A stretch of DNA of 64,000 nucleotides from Tolypeutes matacus. Taxonomy: Eukaryota > Chordata > Mammalia > Cingulata > Chlamyphoridae. The translations under genes were made by a program, and so were the position numbers. Numbering within the stretch: the stretch's first letter is position 1; each line of letters begins with the position of its first letter. The stretch covers positions 11,346,667 through 11,410,666 of the forward strand of contig JAKSZT010053881.1 of assembly GCA_026826555.1 (NCBI GenBank), written 5' to 3'. The notes below the pieces were generated by a model, which ran no database searches, had not been told where the DNA came from, and saw nothing but the letters and a program-made list of their open reading frames with translations. Below are positions 22,449 to 31,884 of the stretch, one piece after another.

Positions 22449-22541
22449 GGGAGCGGATGTAGCTCAGTGGTTGAGCTTCTGCTTCCCATGCACGAGGTCC
22501 TGAGTTCAATCTCCGGTACTTCCTAAGGACAAAAAAAAAAA
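22449..22541 (+). mobile_element. DAS-type SINE with imperfect TSD
   Basis: Flanks 'aagagtttgagag' (22436-22448) and 'aagagtatttgagag' (22542-22556) are a near-match duplication. The head is 'gagcggatgtagctcagtgg', the B box 'gagttcaatctc', and there is an A13 tail. Confidence 0.9.
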
Positions 22542-22629
22542 AAGAGTATTTGAGAGAACTGATGCTGGTGGAAAAAAAGAAGGAGGAGTTTGGGGGGAAA
22601 TGCTTTACTTTGGAAGTAGAGATATGTGC

Positions 22630-22672
22630 ATGTTATGTATGAATGTATGTATGTATGTATGTAAATGTATAT
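22630..22672 (+). repeat. (TATG)n microsatellite
   Basis: Tandem ATGT units lie in an otherwise unique stretch. Confidence 0.9.
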
Positions 22673-23094
22673 AAAACCTAGTGGTGAGGGCCCCTTGACT
22701 GCCATCTTGAGTTGTGGCTGTAAAGGCTCAGTTTAGGTGCTGCAGGCTGCCCCAGTGAGGGGTGGAGGTGAGATGTGTCAGCATTGTTCTAGTGTAGAAG
22801 AAGGACTGGGGATGGTTAGAGGAAATGCAGGCCCATAAAGCCTACCAGCTCCCTTATACAGGAGAAGCCTGACATACAGAAAAACCTGACTTGCTTGGGT
22901 CTATTAATTCAATCTTTGAGAGAAAAGTCAGTCTTCCAGATAAGTGGACTCAAGCCTAGTAGAATAGTTTGTGAGTACATATGGGACTCACCCACACCCT
23001 CAAACAAACAAACAAAAAACCCTAGCAATGTTAACACCTGAAACTCAATCTTTGGCTGTCCTCCCTTTCTATTAGGTATCAACCCCTCTCTACT

Positions 23095-23096
23095 GT

Positions 23097-23127
<31 letters not shown>

Positions 23128-23207
23128 CAAAGGAGGTACTGGGGATTGAACCCAAGACTTCATAAATGGGAAGCAGGCACTCACCCACCAAGATACACCC
23201 GCTTCCC
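23095..23207 (-). mobile_element. DAS-type SINE with a (CT)n expansion in its tail
   Basis: A minus-strand SINE (23122-23207) ends in poly(A) and then a pure GA tract, read as (CT)n at 23095-23121 on the plus strand. Flanking 'ctgttctctc' and 'cagttctctt' may be the TSD. Confidence 0.85.
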
Positions 23208-23369
23208 AGTTCTCTTTTTATAAAGCAAGGATTAAGGATGATGTAATAGGAATAACATTGGCCCTGAACATGCCTTTTGCCCAGCAATGCCAGTTCTACG
23301 AATCTGTCCTACAGAAATGCTTGCTCTCTTGTATATATGAAGATACACATACTAAGATATACATGGCAG

Positions 23370-23710
23370 AAGCAGTTTTTGAGAAGCAGTTTTGATGTTG
23401 GAGAAAAGGCCCCAGAAGAAGAGAAGTGAGCTGTTCGCCTGATAGTCTACAGCTGACCTTGTGGAGGAACCAGAAGAGCTAAGCCCAGAGAGAAACGCAG
23501 CCCTGGGAAGAGAGGAACACAAGAAGCCTGAACGCTGGCAAACGACGGCAGCTGTCTTGCTCTAACACGTGGCAATGAACTGTGGTGAGAGAAGAAACTT
23601 AACGCTTTATGGCCTGGTGTCTGTGGACTTCTACCCCAAATAAATACCCTTTGTAAAGACCAGCCCATTTTTGGTATTTCACATTAGCACCCCTTTGGCT
23701 GACTAATACA
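23370..23710 (+). repeat. R-U5 part of a MaLR LTR
   Basis: This part aligns base for base with the solo LTR at 40753-41092, with few differences. Shared landmarks are 'gcagttttgatgttgg', 'cagctgaccttgtggagga', 'ccccaaataaatacccttt' and the end 'ggctgactaata'. The U3 part, with the promoter, is absent. Confidence 0.85.
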
Positions 23711-23714
23711 GAAT

Positions 23715-24242
23715 TTGGTACCGAGGAGTGGGCAAGTGCTTTTAATTACCAAAATGTTGGAACGGTTTTATAAATGGGTAAGGGGTATTTTTTGGAGGAA
23801 TTGTGAGATGCTTGATGAAAAAGGCCTAGATCACTTTGAAGAGACTGTTGATAGTAATATGGATGCTAAAGAGACTTTCTATGATGCCTTAGAAGTAAAT
23901 GATGAAACTATTATTGGAAACTGGAGGAAAGGTGATCCATGTTTTAAAGTTGCAGAGAACTTAACAAGATTAATTCCTGGTGTTATATGGAAGACAGAGT
24001 TTGAAAATGGTGAACCAGAGCATTTAGCTGAAGAACTTTCCAAGATAAACTCGGAGAATGTGGCTTGGCTTCTCCTTGCAGCTTATAGCAAAATACTAGA
24101 TGAGCAAAATACATTAAGGACTGAACTTTTGGGCACAAAGAAAACAGAAACTGATTTGGGAACTTCCAAGTTTCTGGAAATCAAATTCTTAGATGAAAAT
24201 GCCCTATTTGAAGACTTTACTAAACTTGGAACTCAGAACTGA
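23715..24242 (+). CDS. Open frame in the MaLR internal region
   Basis: An uninterrupted 175-codon frame begins in the primer-site region; a second methionine at 23754 (MLERFYKWVRG) is the more likely family start. It contains a block with GNWRKGDPCFKVAENLTRL that matches, from memory, the text of mammalian MaLR (MST/THE1/MLT-type) internal regions. MaLR elements have no known pol gene, and the function of this internal frame is not established. The protein is acidic, with no membrane segment or catalytic motif I can see. An open frame in an old non-autonomous element suggests either a fairly recent copy or chance. Expression is unknown; if transcribed it would depend on a neighbouring promoter, as this copy lacks U3. 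Confidence 0.45.
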   Translation: MVPRSGQVLLITKMLERFYKWVRGIFWRNCEMLDEKGLDHFEETVDSNMDAKETFYDALEVNDETIIGNWRKGDPCFKVAENLTRLIPGVIWKTEFENGEPEHLAEELSKINSENVAWLLLAAYSKILDEQNTLRTELLGTKKTETDLGTSKFLEIKFLDENALFEDFTKLGTQN

Positions 24243-24499
24243 AGATGCAGTTATCTCCAAAAGACTACAAGAAAGTCTTACTGTCTGATGGCTTGGACCC
24301 TTGCTTCCTGCGTGCTAAACCAACAAAGTTTTGAGAGAGCTGTATGAACAAAACCACTGTCGGCTTGGACAAAAGAGGACATGGAAAGGAGAGATTGAAG
24401 GAGAAACAGCTCTAAGAAGAAAAACATAGAAGCAGAGATCTGGGATTAAGACATCTCCTTGGGCCAAGAAAGGAGCCCCACCCATATGTACAGTGAGGG

Positions 24500-24830
24500 T
24501 GAGTTTTCCCCAGCAGTTGAAGAGGGTGGATGTCCCCACCCAATGTTCTGGGAGAGTTTTGCCATCCCAGGGTGCAGAAAGGGTGGAGCACATTCCTCAA
24601 AGATTAGGGTGGTTAAGGTCAACACCCCATTGGTCTGAGAGGGGTGTACCTGTCCCCCATGGATTAGAGAAAGCCAGGTGGTCAGCCCATTGCTCTGAGA
24701 GGATTGAGCCTGTATGCCAAAGGTTAGGGGGAATGTTATCTTCACCTCATTGTACTAGGGGGGCTAAGACTCTAACCCAAAGATTGGGTAAGGTGTGGCA
24801 ATCACCCCAACACTCTTGGAGGGTGAGGTC
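24500..24830 (+). repeat. Minisatellite in the MaLR internal region
   Basis: About five diverged units of roughly 58-62 bp, with the recurring core 'ccccattggtctgagaggg' and 'ccaaaggttaggg', lie in tandem. Read in one frame the plus strand stays open from 24493 to 24840 and yields repeats of a SERI-PVCQRLGG type. MaLR internal regions in other mammals carry comparable repeats. Confidence 0.75.
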
Positions 24831-25310
24831 TGAAGCTTAGTCGACACCCAGATGCTTGATGAAGGTGGAACCAAGAAAATGGCCATTGGGCAAGCCTGTG
24901 GAAAGGGTGGGTTCCCATGTGGCCCCAAGGAGAAGAAACCATCATCTTAAGAATGACTCTGTGTGTTTACTTTTTAGTTTTTAATTGCTTATGTTTTCAA
25001 TTATTAAATGTACAAAATAAAGTTAAAAAAAAAAAAAAAGAATAAAGGCACTCAAAATAAAAATTAAAAAAATAATTAAAAAAAAAAAAGATATACATGG
25101 CAGCATTGTTGGCAGTTTTTTTAACAAGTGAGAATAATCTAAATGTTCATCTGTTGAGGCAAGATTAAATTACAGTACACCTATAGAATGGCACACCACG
25201 ATATGTAGCTGATAAAGAATGAGCTGATTCTTTAGGTACTGACACAGAAAGATGTCTGTGAAATCTTGTTAAGTGAAAAAGCAAGTTGCCCCATTTATGT
25301 AAACATTATG

Positions 25311-25700
25311 GGGAAGTGGATGTAGCTCAAGCGATTTGGCTACTGTCTACAATATAGGAAGCCCAAGTTTCAATTCCCAGGGCCTCCTGGTAAAAGGCAA
25401 GCTGGCCCACGTGGCGAGGTTGCCTGAGCGGAGAGCTGGCTTGTGTGGCATGCTGACCTGCACAGGAGTGCTGGCTGGCACCGGAGAGCTGGTGCAGCAA
25501 GATGACGCAATGCTGCAGACCAGGGAGCTGAGGTGGCGTAGGAGATTGAGTGCCTCTCTCCCACTCCAGAAGGTCCCTGGATCGGTTCCTGGTGCAGCCT
25601 AAACAGAAGACAAGCAGACACAGAAGAACACACAGAGAGCAGACGGAGAGCACAAAACAACGAGGGGAGGGGGAGAAATTAAATAAATAAATAAAACAAA
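25311..25700 (+). mobile_element. Compound long SINE with two tRNA-like units
   Basis: The first unit starts 'ggaagtggatgtagctcaag' and ends 'ggcctcctggtaaaagg'. A GC-rich middle with repeats of 'ggagagctgg' type follows, then a second unit 'gctgaggtggcgtaggagat' with B box 'ggatcggttcc', then an A-rich tail. Flanks 'aaacattatg' and 'aaacagttatg' may be the duplication. Confidence 0.85.
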
Positions 25701-25896
25701 AAACAGTTATGAACTTCTGTCCTTGTGTGTATTTGTGTGGAATTATATGTCTACCTACATATACAAAACACTGTTTAAGAAGTAAAATCGACAAGATGAC
25801 AGAGAAGGGACTTTTGTTTTTCCTTCATGTTATTCTAACTTGTTTTAATTTTTTCCGGTGAGCACAGAATGCTTTTATATTTAAAAATAATTTACA

Positions 25897-26251
25897 AGAG
25901 GGAAGCAGATGTGGCTCAAACAGTTGAGCATCTGCTTCCCACATGGGAGGTCCTGGTTGCAGTCCCAGGGGGCCTTCTAAAATCAAATAAACAAATAAAC
26001 AAATAACAACAACCAACCAAATGAAAAAACCAACTCAGGGGAGCCAATGTAGCTCAGTGGTTGAGCACTGGCTTCCCACATACAAGGTCCTGGGTTAAAT
26101 CCTCAGCCCTGGTACGTAAAAAAAAAAAAATAATAATAATAATAAAGTGGTGGGAAGTGGGTGTAGCTCAGTGGACAAGCGCCTGCTTTGAATATACAAG
26201 GCCCTGGGTTCAATCCCCCTGCACCTCCAAAAACAAACAAACAAACAAACA
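25897..26251 (+). mobile_element. Three-headed DAS-type SINE array
   Basis: Three complete heads lie head to tail at about 25900, 26040 and 26152, each with its own A and B box and A-rich linker. The 8-bp 'aatttaca' occurs just before the first and just after the third, with none between them, so they may have inserted as one trimer. The short duplication makes this less sure than for the dimers. Confidence 0.75.
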
Positions 26252-26261
26252 AATTTACATA

Positions 26262-26470
26262 ATGCTTACTGTGTGCCAGGCACTATTTAAGAGCCTTCTG
26301 TATATTAACTCATTTAATTCTGACAATGATCCTACCAGGTAGCATTATTATTATCCCCTTTTCCAGATTTGGACACAGTTCCTACCCAGGGTCACACAGC
26401 CACTATGGAAAGGAGCTGAGATTTGAACCCAGGCAATCTGGCTCCAGACTCCATGCTTGTAACCATTAGG
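26262..26470 (-). repeat. MIR, nearly full length
   Basis: Antisense MIR from 'cttactgtgtgccaggcact' through 'gagatttgaacccaggcaat' to 'ccattaggttatagggcct'. Confidence 0.85.
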
Positions 26471-26514
26471 TTATAGGGCCTCAAAAAGATGACATAAATA
26501 AACAAACAAATAGC

Positions 26515-26790
26515 ATTGCTTTTAGAATCAGACTCATCTGCATTAGAGACCCAGTTCTGCTAACTAGCTGTGTTAAAAAAAGCAAGTTTCGTCTCTCTCT
26601 CTCTCTTTGCTTCTTCCCCCGCAAAAAAAAAAAAAAAAAAAGCAAGTTTCTTTTTTTAAAATGCATATTAACATTAAAAAAAAAAGTTTCTTATCTCTCA
26701 GTCAGTCTCCCCATTTGGAAAACGGGGATAGTAGTCACATACCTCATGAGACTGTTATGAGAACTAAAAAAATACGCTCAGTGCCACAAT
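26515..26790 (+). repeat. MIR interrupted by tiny A-tailed insertions
   Basis: MIR text ('ttagaatcagactcatctgc', 'ctaactagctgtgtt') resumes after 26690 ('ctccccatttggaaaacggg', 'gactgttatgagaactaaaa'). Confidence 0.7.
26591..26683 (+). mobile_element. Two micro-insertions with poly(A) and TSDs
   Basis: First, 'agcaagtttc' at 26581-26590 and 26641-26650 flanks about 44 bases of CT-rich sequence with a pure A tail. Second, 'aagtttctt' at 26644-26652 and 26684-26692 flanks about 31 bases ending in A. Both have the form of severely truncated L1-mediated insertions. Confidence 0.55.
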
Positions 26791-26865
26791 TAATACAGAC
26801 TATTTCCTCTACTGAGATTAATTTACTAGCCCTTTAATATATATTAATTTTATTCGAGTTTTTTT

Positions 26866-26967
26866 TTGGTTGTTGTTTTGTTGTTTTTAAGTACCAGGGC
26901 TGAGAATTGTACCCAGGACCTCGTATGTGGGAAGCTGGTGCTCAACCACTGAGCTACATCAGCTCCT
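26866..26967 (-). mobile_element. DAS-type SINE, older form
   Basis: The minus-strand head reads 'gagctgatgtagctcagtgg' with a diverged B box 'gggtacaattctc' and an A-rich tail. Confidence 0.85.
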
Positions 26968-27202
26968 TATTGACTATTTTCTTGATCAACTGTCTGACAG
27001 CATCTGGTACTTCAAGGTTTAAGTGGAGAAGGGGGCAAGAGAAAAAAGGGGAATTGGCTGTGACCAAGAAAGTGGAAAATGCTGAACTAATGCTTCACAG
27101 TTTTGCCTAAAGCCATTCCAGTTAAGACAATACAATTAAAAGTATTTTTTAAAGTAAATAAATAAATAAAAGTATTTATATGAGTTTAAATATCATTCTG
27201 GG

Positions 27203-27803
27203 TGTTCCCTTCTGGTCCCAGGCACTCTGGGAACTGCTGATGAGGGTGCGGACAAGGAAAAGTCCAAGAACCACACAACGCACAACCAGTTCCCCAAATG
27301 GCACAGAAATGGCATTAACGAGCCATTTCTCTTAAAGATAGGAATCTCTTAACGGGGGTGGACCCCAAGTTCTTGAGGAACATGCACTTTGCCAAGAAAC
27401 ACAACGAAAAGGGCCTGAAGAAGATGTAGGCCAACGATGCCAAGGACAGGAGTACGCATGAGAGGCCCTTGTGTGAAGTCCACGGAGGTGGAGGCCAAGA
27501 TCCCAAAGGGCAGCAGCCACAAGCTCAAGCCACTCACTGACACTGACCACCCCAAGCTCGGAAAGCATGTCCAAGGATCTCAGGCTCTGACAACCAAAGT
27601 CCACGGCCAAGGATCAAACCAAGGTCCAGGCTCCACTCTGACTCAAGTCACTGCTCCCATCTAGCTCCCAGAGATGCCTGGGCTCTGGAACAGAGGCCTC
27701 CTTCAGTCAATATGAGGACTGGTGTGATCCCTGAGCTGCCATCTGTATGGGGCAGGGGTCCTCCTGGGTTATTTGTACAAATAAACCTGAGGCAGGAAAA
27801 AAA
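27203..27803 (+). pseudogene. RPL29P: RPL29 processed pseudogene
   Basis: The parent gene encodes ribosomal protein eL29, a small basic protein of the 60S subunit. The copy is intronless and covers coding and 3' UTR sequence, with the RPL29-like end 'tacaaataaacctgaggcag' and a short poly(A). The frame shows [10 protein letters not shown] near the start and [14 protein letters not shown] further on. It is dead: the start codon position (27254-27256) is AAG, there is an in-frame TAG at 27427, and the C-terminal Lys/Ala-rich part is rearranged. Flanks 'tcattctggg' at 27193-27202 and 27806-27815 are the core of a target-site duplication. Confidence 0.92.
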
Positions 27804-28357
27804 TTTCATTCTGGGGTAAAATATCAAAACACCCATTTTTAGAAAGAGTATATATTGATTTACAGGTTAACCCAAGGTCACTGCACCAATTAAATTACAG
27901 AGCCAGGGCTCCAATTTAGATTTTCTAATTCTAAACCCTACCCTTCTCCCAGGACACAGACTGCCTGAGTTAGTGTCAAGATATGATTGGGAAGTGGTGA
28001 TTCAAACCTTACAGAAGAAAAGCATTACAGAAATGATAGTATGGTAGCAATAGACCCACTGAGGGAAATGTTTGATTAATTCACATGCAGCTGTTGCTGG
28101 ATGGGGGGAAAATGGCATGTGGGACAGACACTTCAGAGATACCTGATCTACCGGAAAGTGGGACAAACCCCCTCCCTGGAGGGTCCACACAGCACGGCAT
28201 CAGATTACGCTGTCCTTTTCTCTCTGCTGTTTATGGTGCTTATCTTTACAGCAGTAACCTTTGTACAAAACAGGATACAATCCATCCTGGAGGAGACAGG
28301 TGGCCTCGCAGGCAGGTGGCTGCTGGAAGGTCCTATAAGGGTCCAAAGTAAGGCCTG

Positions 28358-29302
28358 GTTTGAATAGAAGGGACTGGTGAACCATGTGCAGGGAGGACTT
28401 ATTTGAGTCTAATTCTGTCACTCTCAGGAGCACAGATTCCAAAATAGAACCGGTATACTTCCAGAGACTGGAGCCTCCTGCCTACCTATGTGCCAGGTGT
28501 GCATGAAATCTAGGTGGAGCTGCAACTCCTACCCTACAGCTCAATGGACTCATCCAAGTCACCTGGTGAGGAGACAACGATGGGAAATGGCCATCCCAGG
28601 GAATGGAGAGGGCCTGCATCTGCAGGCAGGATCATCCCACCCACCATATCCATGGGATATAAGCCCTCTCTCACTTGGAGTTGGAGTGGACATCACCATC
28701 CCAGTCCCCTCTGGATTGGGGGAAGAACTATGGACTAGAGTGGACTTGATGGTATTCTCTTGCTCACATATGGTGATTCTTGCAATGCAAGAAATTATAA
28801 CAATGAGGTGGAGCCAGTAGCCTCTTGACAGTTTTTGGGTAGGGAGGGGATGAGCAGTTGAAATACAGGGGCTTCTTTGGGAGTTGGAGGTTGTCCTGAG
28901 TACTGTTGTGGCAATGGATGTAGGCCATTTTAAATCAGCACACACCACTCAGAACTGAGTGGGAGAGAGTGTGGTCTACAGTGTGAACTGTGGTCTATGG
29001 TTGGTGGCAAGGCTCCAGGATGTGTAAGTTCATTGAGGTTGGTGGGCCACACTGTGGGAGATGTTTGTGTGGGATGTGGTGGGAGGTGTGGGAGGTGGGC
29101 AACATGGGAATCCCAGTGGGTTCCGTGTAATATTTTAGGTAATCTAAGCACCTCTTAAAATATATGTATATATATATATATATAAATAACATTTTTGTAA
29201 GCAAATACACATATATGCATATATATTTATATATCATTTTGCAAATGTTTGTATGTATTGTGAGAATTTTGATTTTTACCCATAATAAAAAATAAAAAAA
29301 AA
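28358..29302 (+). mobile_element. Xenarthran L1 3' end, TSD-flanked
   Basis: Duplications 'aaagtaaggcctg' at 28345-28357 and 29303-29315 flank a 945-bp piece ending 'ataataaaaaataaaaa'. It shares most of its length with 30240-31009 and, in reverse, with the L1 tail around 48218-50540. It has the layout of an L1 3' UTR, with an AT microsatellite at about 29157-29182. Open frames in it are not genes. Confidence 0.85.
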
Positions 29303-29351
29303 AAAGTAAGGCCTGCCTCCTTCCTCACTTTTGACTCAAGAGCACAGGGGG

Positions 29352-29447
29352 CCTTTAGGGGTAATGCTTCTACAACTTGCTGAGCTGCCTTTTCTGTGTT
29401 TTGTTTTGATTTTTCCATTTGAAATCAAGTTATTAAAAAAAAAAAAA
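29352..29447 (+). mobile_element. Short retrocopy of an unidentified RNA 3' end
   Basis: Duplications 'aagagcacaggggg' at 29338-29351 and 29448-29461 flank about 80 bases of unique sequence plus a 14-A tail. The piece looks like a truncated mRNA 3' UTR. The parent gene is not recognised. Confidence 0.75.
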
Positions 29448-29461
29448 AAGAGCACAGGGGG

Positions 29462-29912
29462 TCAAGCAGGAGCCAAAGACGGACTGCCTATTTGCAAAGC
29501 TCTGACTGCCTCCCAGTTTTCAAGCTCAGTCCATACTGAGAGGTAGGGGTCATCACCCCCATTCTCCAGAGAAGACACGGCAACCAGAAATGGAGAGGAA
29601 AGACCCGGAGGTCTCAGCCTTTTCCCAACAAGACAAGAACGTTGTGCCCAGCTCACTCTCATCAGGGGGTGTGCAATCTCGGGGCAGGGGGTGCAGTCCT
29701 ACGCCTTTCTCTTCCACTCAAGAAGCCCTCTGATTGCTAAAAGGTGGATAATTGTCTAAAATGGGGATCATTGCACTATTCTCTCTACTTAGTGTACGTT
29801 TGGAAAATGCCATGATGACCACTTAAAATAATTTTTCAAAAGAACCCTTTGGGGGAAGTGGCTATGGCCTCCCTTGGCTGATGTGGTGCACTCCTCTTGG
29901 GTGGAGACCATT
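29462..29912. other. Unassigned
   Basis: No exon is seen. 'gggggaagtggctatggcc' at about 29852 may be the relic of a SINE head. Confidence 0.35.
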
Positions 29913-29926
29913 TGGAATTGCTTTTA

Positions 29927-31009
29927 TTTTTTATTATTTTTGTTTAGAGGTTTAATTAGAATGAAATGTAATATGATACATGATATATGGCCATTAAACA
30001 AGTTAACACAAGCTACAATTACTAGAAGTATAATATCCCAATTTGAATAATTAGATTGAAGTTGCTAGATCATATCAGGAACAAAGTCTTCAAATCTGGC
30101 TGACACATTTTGAGAGGGGTCAAATTCCATCAATTCTTCCCTCCTGTTTCCCACTTATCCTTCCTTTTATCCTAGAATATCAATCCTAATTCAGGTCCTT
30201 AATGCTTCATACCTAAGTCAAACCAACAGTGTCCTAACTATGGGCAACGGCCATCCCAGGGAATGGAGAGGGCCTGCATCTGCGGGCAGGATCATCCCAC
30301 CCACCATATCCATGGGATATAAGCCCTCTCTCACTTGGAGGTGGAGTGGACATCACCATCCCAGTCCCCTCAGGATTGGGGGAAGAACTATGGACTAGAG
30401 TGGACTTGATGGTATTCTGTTGTACACATATGGTGATTCTAGCAATGGAAGAAATTATAACAGTGAGGTGGAGCCAGTGGCCACTGGACACTTTCGGGGC
30501 AGGGAGGGGATGTGCAGTTGAAATACAGGGGTTTTTTCGGGACTTGGAGGTTGTCCTGAGTGCCGTTGTGGCAACAGATGTAGGCCATTTTAAATCAGCA
30601 CACACCATTCAGAATTGTGTGGGAGAGAGTGTGGTCTACGATGTGAACTGTGGTCTATGGTTGATGGCAAGGCCCCAGGATGTGTAAGTCCATTGAGGGT
30701 GATGGGCCACACTTGTGGGAGATGTTTGTGTGGGATGTGGTGGGAGGAGTGGGAGGTGGGGAACATGGGAATCCCAGTAGGTTCTGTGTAATATTTTAGG
30801 TAATCTAAGCACCTCTTAAAAAAATATATATATATATATAAATAATATTTTTGTAAGCAAATGCACATATATGCATATATATTTATATATCATTTTACAA
30901 ATATTGGTATGTATTGTGAAATTTTTCATTTTTACCCACAATAAAAAATAAATAAATTTAATTAAAAAAAATTATGATTAAAGCTGCTATCAAAAAAAAA
31001 AAAAAAGAC
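29927..31009 (+). mobile_element. Second xenarthran L1 3' end, with an unrelated 5' segment
   Basis: Duplications 'tggaattgctttta' at 29913-29926 and 31010-31023 bound the insertion. Its right part (30240-31009) is closely similar to 28585-29302. Its left 310 bp does not match that copy and has the look of inverted or foreign sequence, as produced by twin priming. Confidence 0.8.
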
Positions 31010-31179
31010 TGGAATTGCTTTTAATGGCACTGCTGACAGCACCAAGGTTTCTAAATAGTAAGAACACAGTCAAGCACTAGGGTAGTACCCCAGGTTCGGT
31101 AGAGATGTCTGAGGTGAGGTACAAGTTGGCTCTCACCTCAGAACATCAAAGGGTCTGTGGGAGGAAACACAGCCCAAAT

Positions 31180-31500
31180 TTGAACAATAACGGCCATGTT
31201 TACCAGCACTGGGCTAAGTACATTATCTCATTTAACCCTTTCAGCAACCCAGAGGGGTAGTTTTTGTTTTTTAAGAATAAAAATTTTTTTTATTATTGTG
31301 GTAAAATATATACAACATAAAAGTTGCCATTTTAACCATTTTTAAGTGTAAATTCATTGGCGTTAATTACATTCACAATGTCACCACTATCTATTTCCAA
31401 AGTTTTTTCATTACCCCAAACATGGGTTTTTAAACCCATTTTATGGATGAAAAAATGGAGACCCAAAGGGGCCGAGTAACCAGCCGTATTCACATAAGCT
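31180..31500 (-). repeat. MIR split by an antisense old L1 tail
   Basis: MIR text at 31195-31260 resumes at 31432 ('aacccattttatggatgaaa'). Between them, 31265-31430 is an antisense L1 piece ('gtggtaaaatatatacaaca', 'ccattttaaccatttttaag'). Confidence 0.7.
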
Positions 31501-31884
31501 AAGATGTGGAGGTGCCAAAACTGAACTCCCTGACCCCACTACCCCCCATCGCCTCCTGGTGCAAACCCCTGTGCCTCAAAGTGAGGCAAGAAAGTTTTGG
31601 ATTAATTGCTTGAGCATGGCGTGGAATGGCAGTTATTCTGAAAAGAAGGGAGCAAGCTGTGTTGGGGTAAAACCTAGCACAGTACTTGGTAGGCATTCAA
31701 TATATATTAGAGAACTGAACTTTTGAACACAGTTTTGGATACAGGGAGGCCTCTACAGTCTGGAGACTGCAGTCTGGGCCTCCAAATATACTTGAATTTT
31801 GCCCATGGGAGAAAGCCACATAATTCACTACAAGCCACGAATCTCAGCACCTACACGCTGAGCCCTGGTCCTTGAGCTCCTTCC
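31501..31884. other. Unassigned
   Basis: No exon is seen. 'gtaggcattcaatatatatt' near 31690 may be an L2 end. Confidence 0.4.

Larger units (their letters stand above)
23370..25087 (+). mobile_element. MaLR transcript copy with poly(A) and TSD
   Basis: Perfect 16-bp duplications 'aagatatacatggcag' at 23354-23369 and 25088-25103 flank a 1.7-kb copy with an A-rich 3' end. It begins inside the LTR, not at the LTR start. The first base corresponds to 40753 of the related solo LTR, 28 bases after that LTR's TATA box begins. It then runs through the LTR end at 23710, a primer-site-like 'gaatttggtaccgaggagtg', an internal region with one open frame, a minisatellite, and a poly(A) preceded by 'aaataaag'. 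LTR retroelements integrate with full LTRs and 4-6 bp duplications, so this looks like a capped, polyadenylated transcript copied by L1. Confidence 0.85.
23225..25887 (+). repeat. Old L1/HAL1-like element, host of two insertions
   Basis: Text at 23270-23369 ('tgcccagcaatgccagttct', 'gtcctacagaaatgcttgct') continues at 25104-25310 ('aatctaaatgttcatctgtt', 'tgttaagtgaaaaagcaagt') and again after 25700. It is an old L1 3' segment split first by the MaLR copy and then by a compound SINE. Confidence 0.65.

Noticed and set aside
28085..28948. Open frames of 80-129 codons on both strands
   Set aside because: Most of this stretch is L1 3' end sequence, which recurs at 30234-30687 with similar frames.
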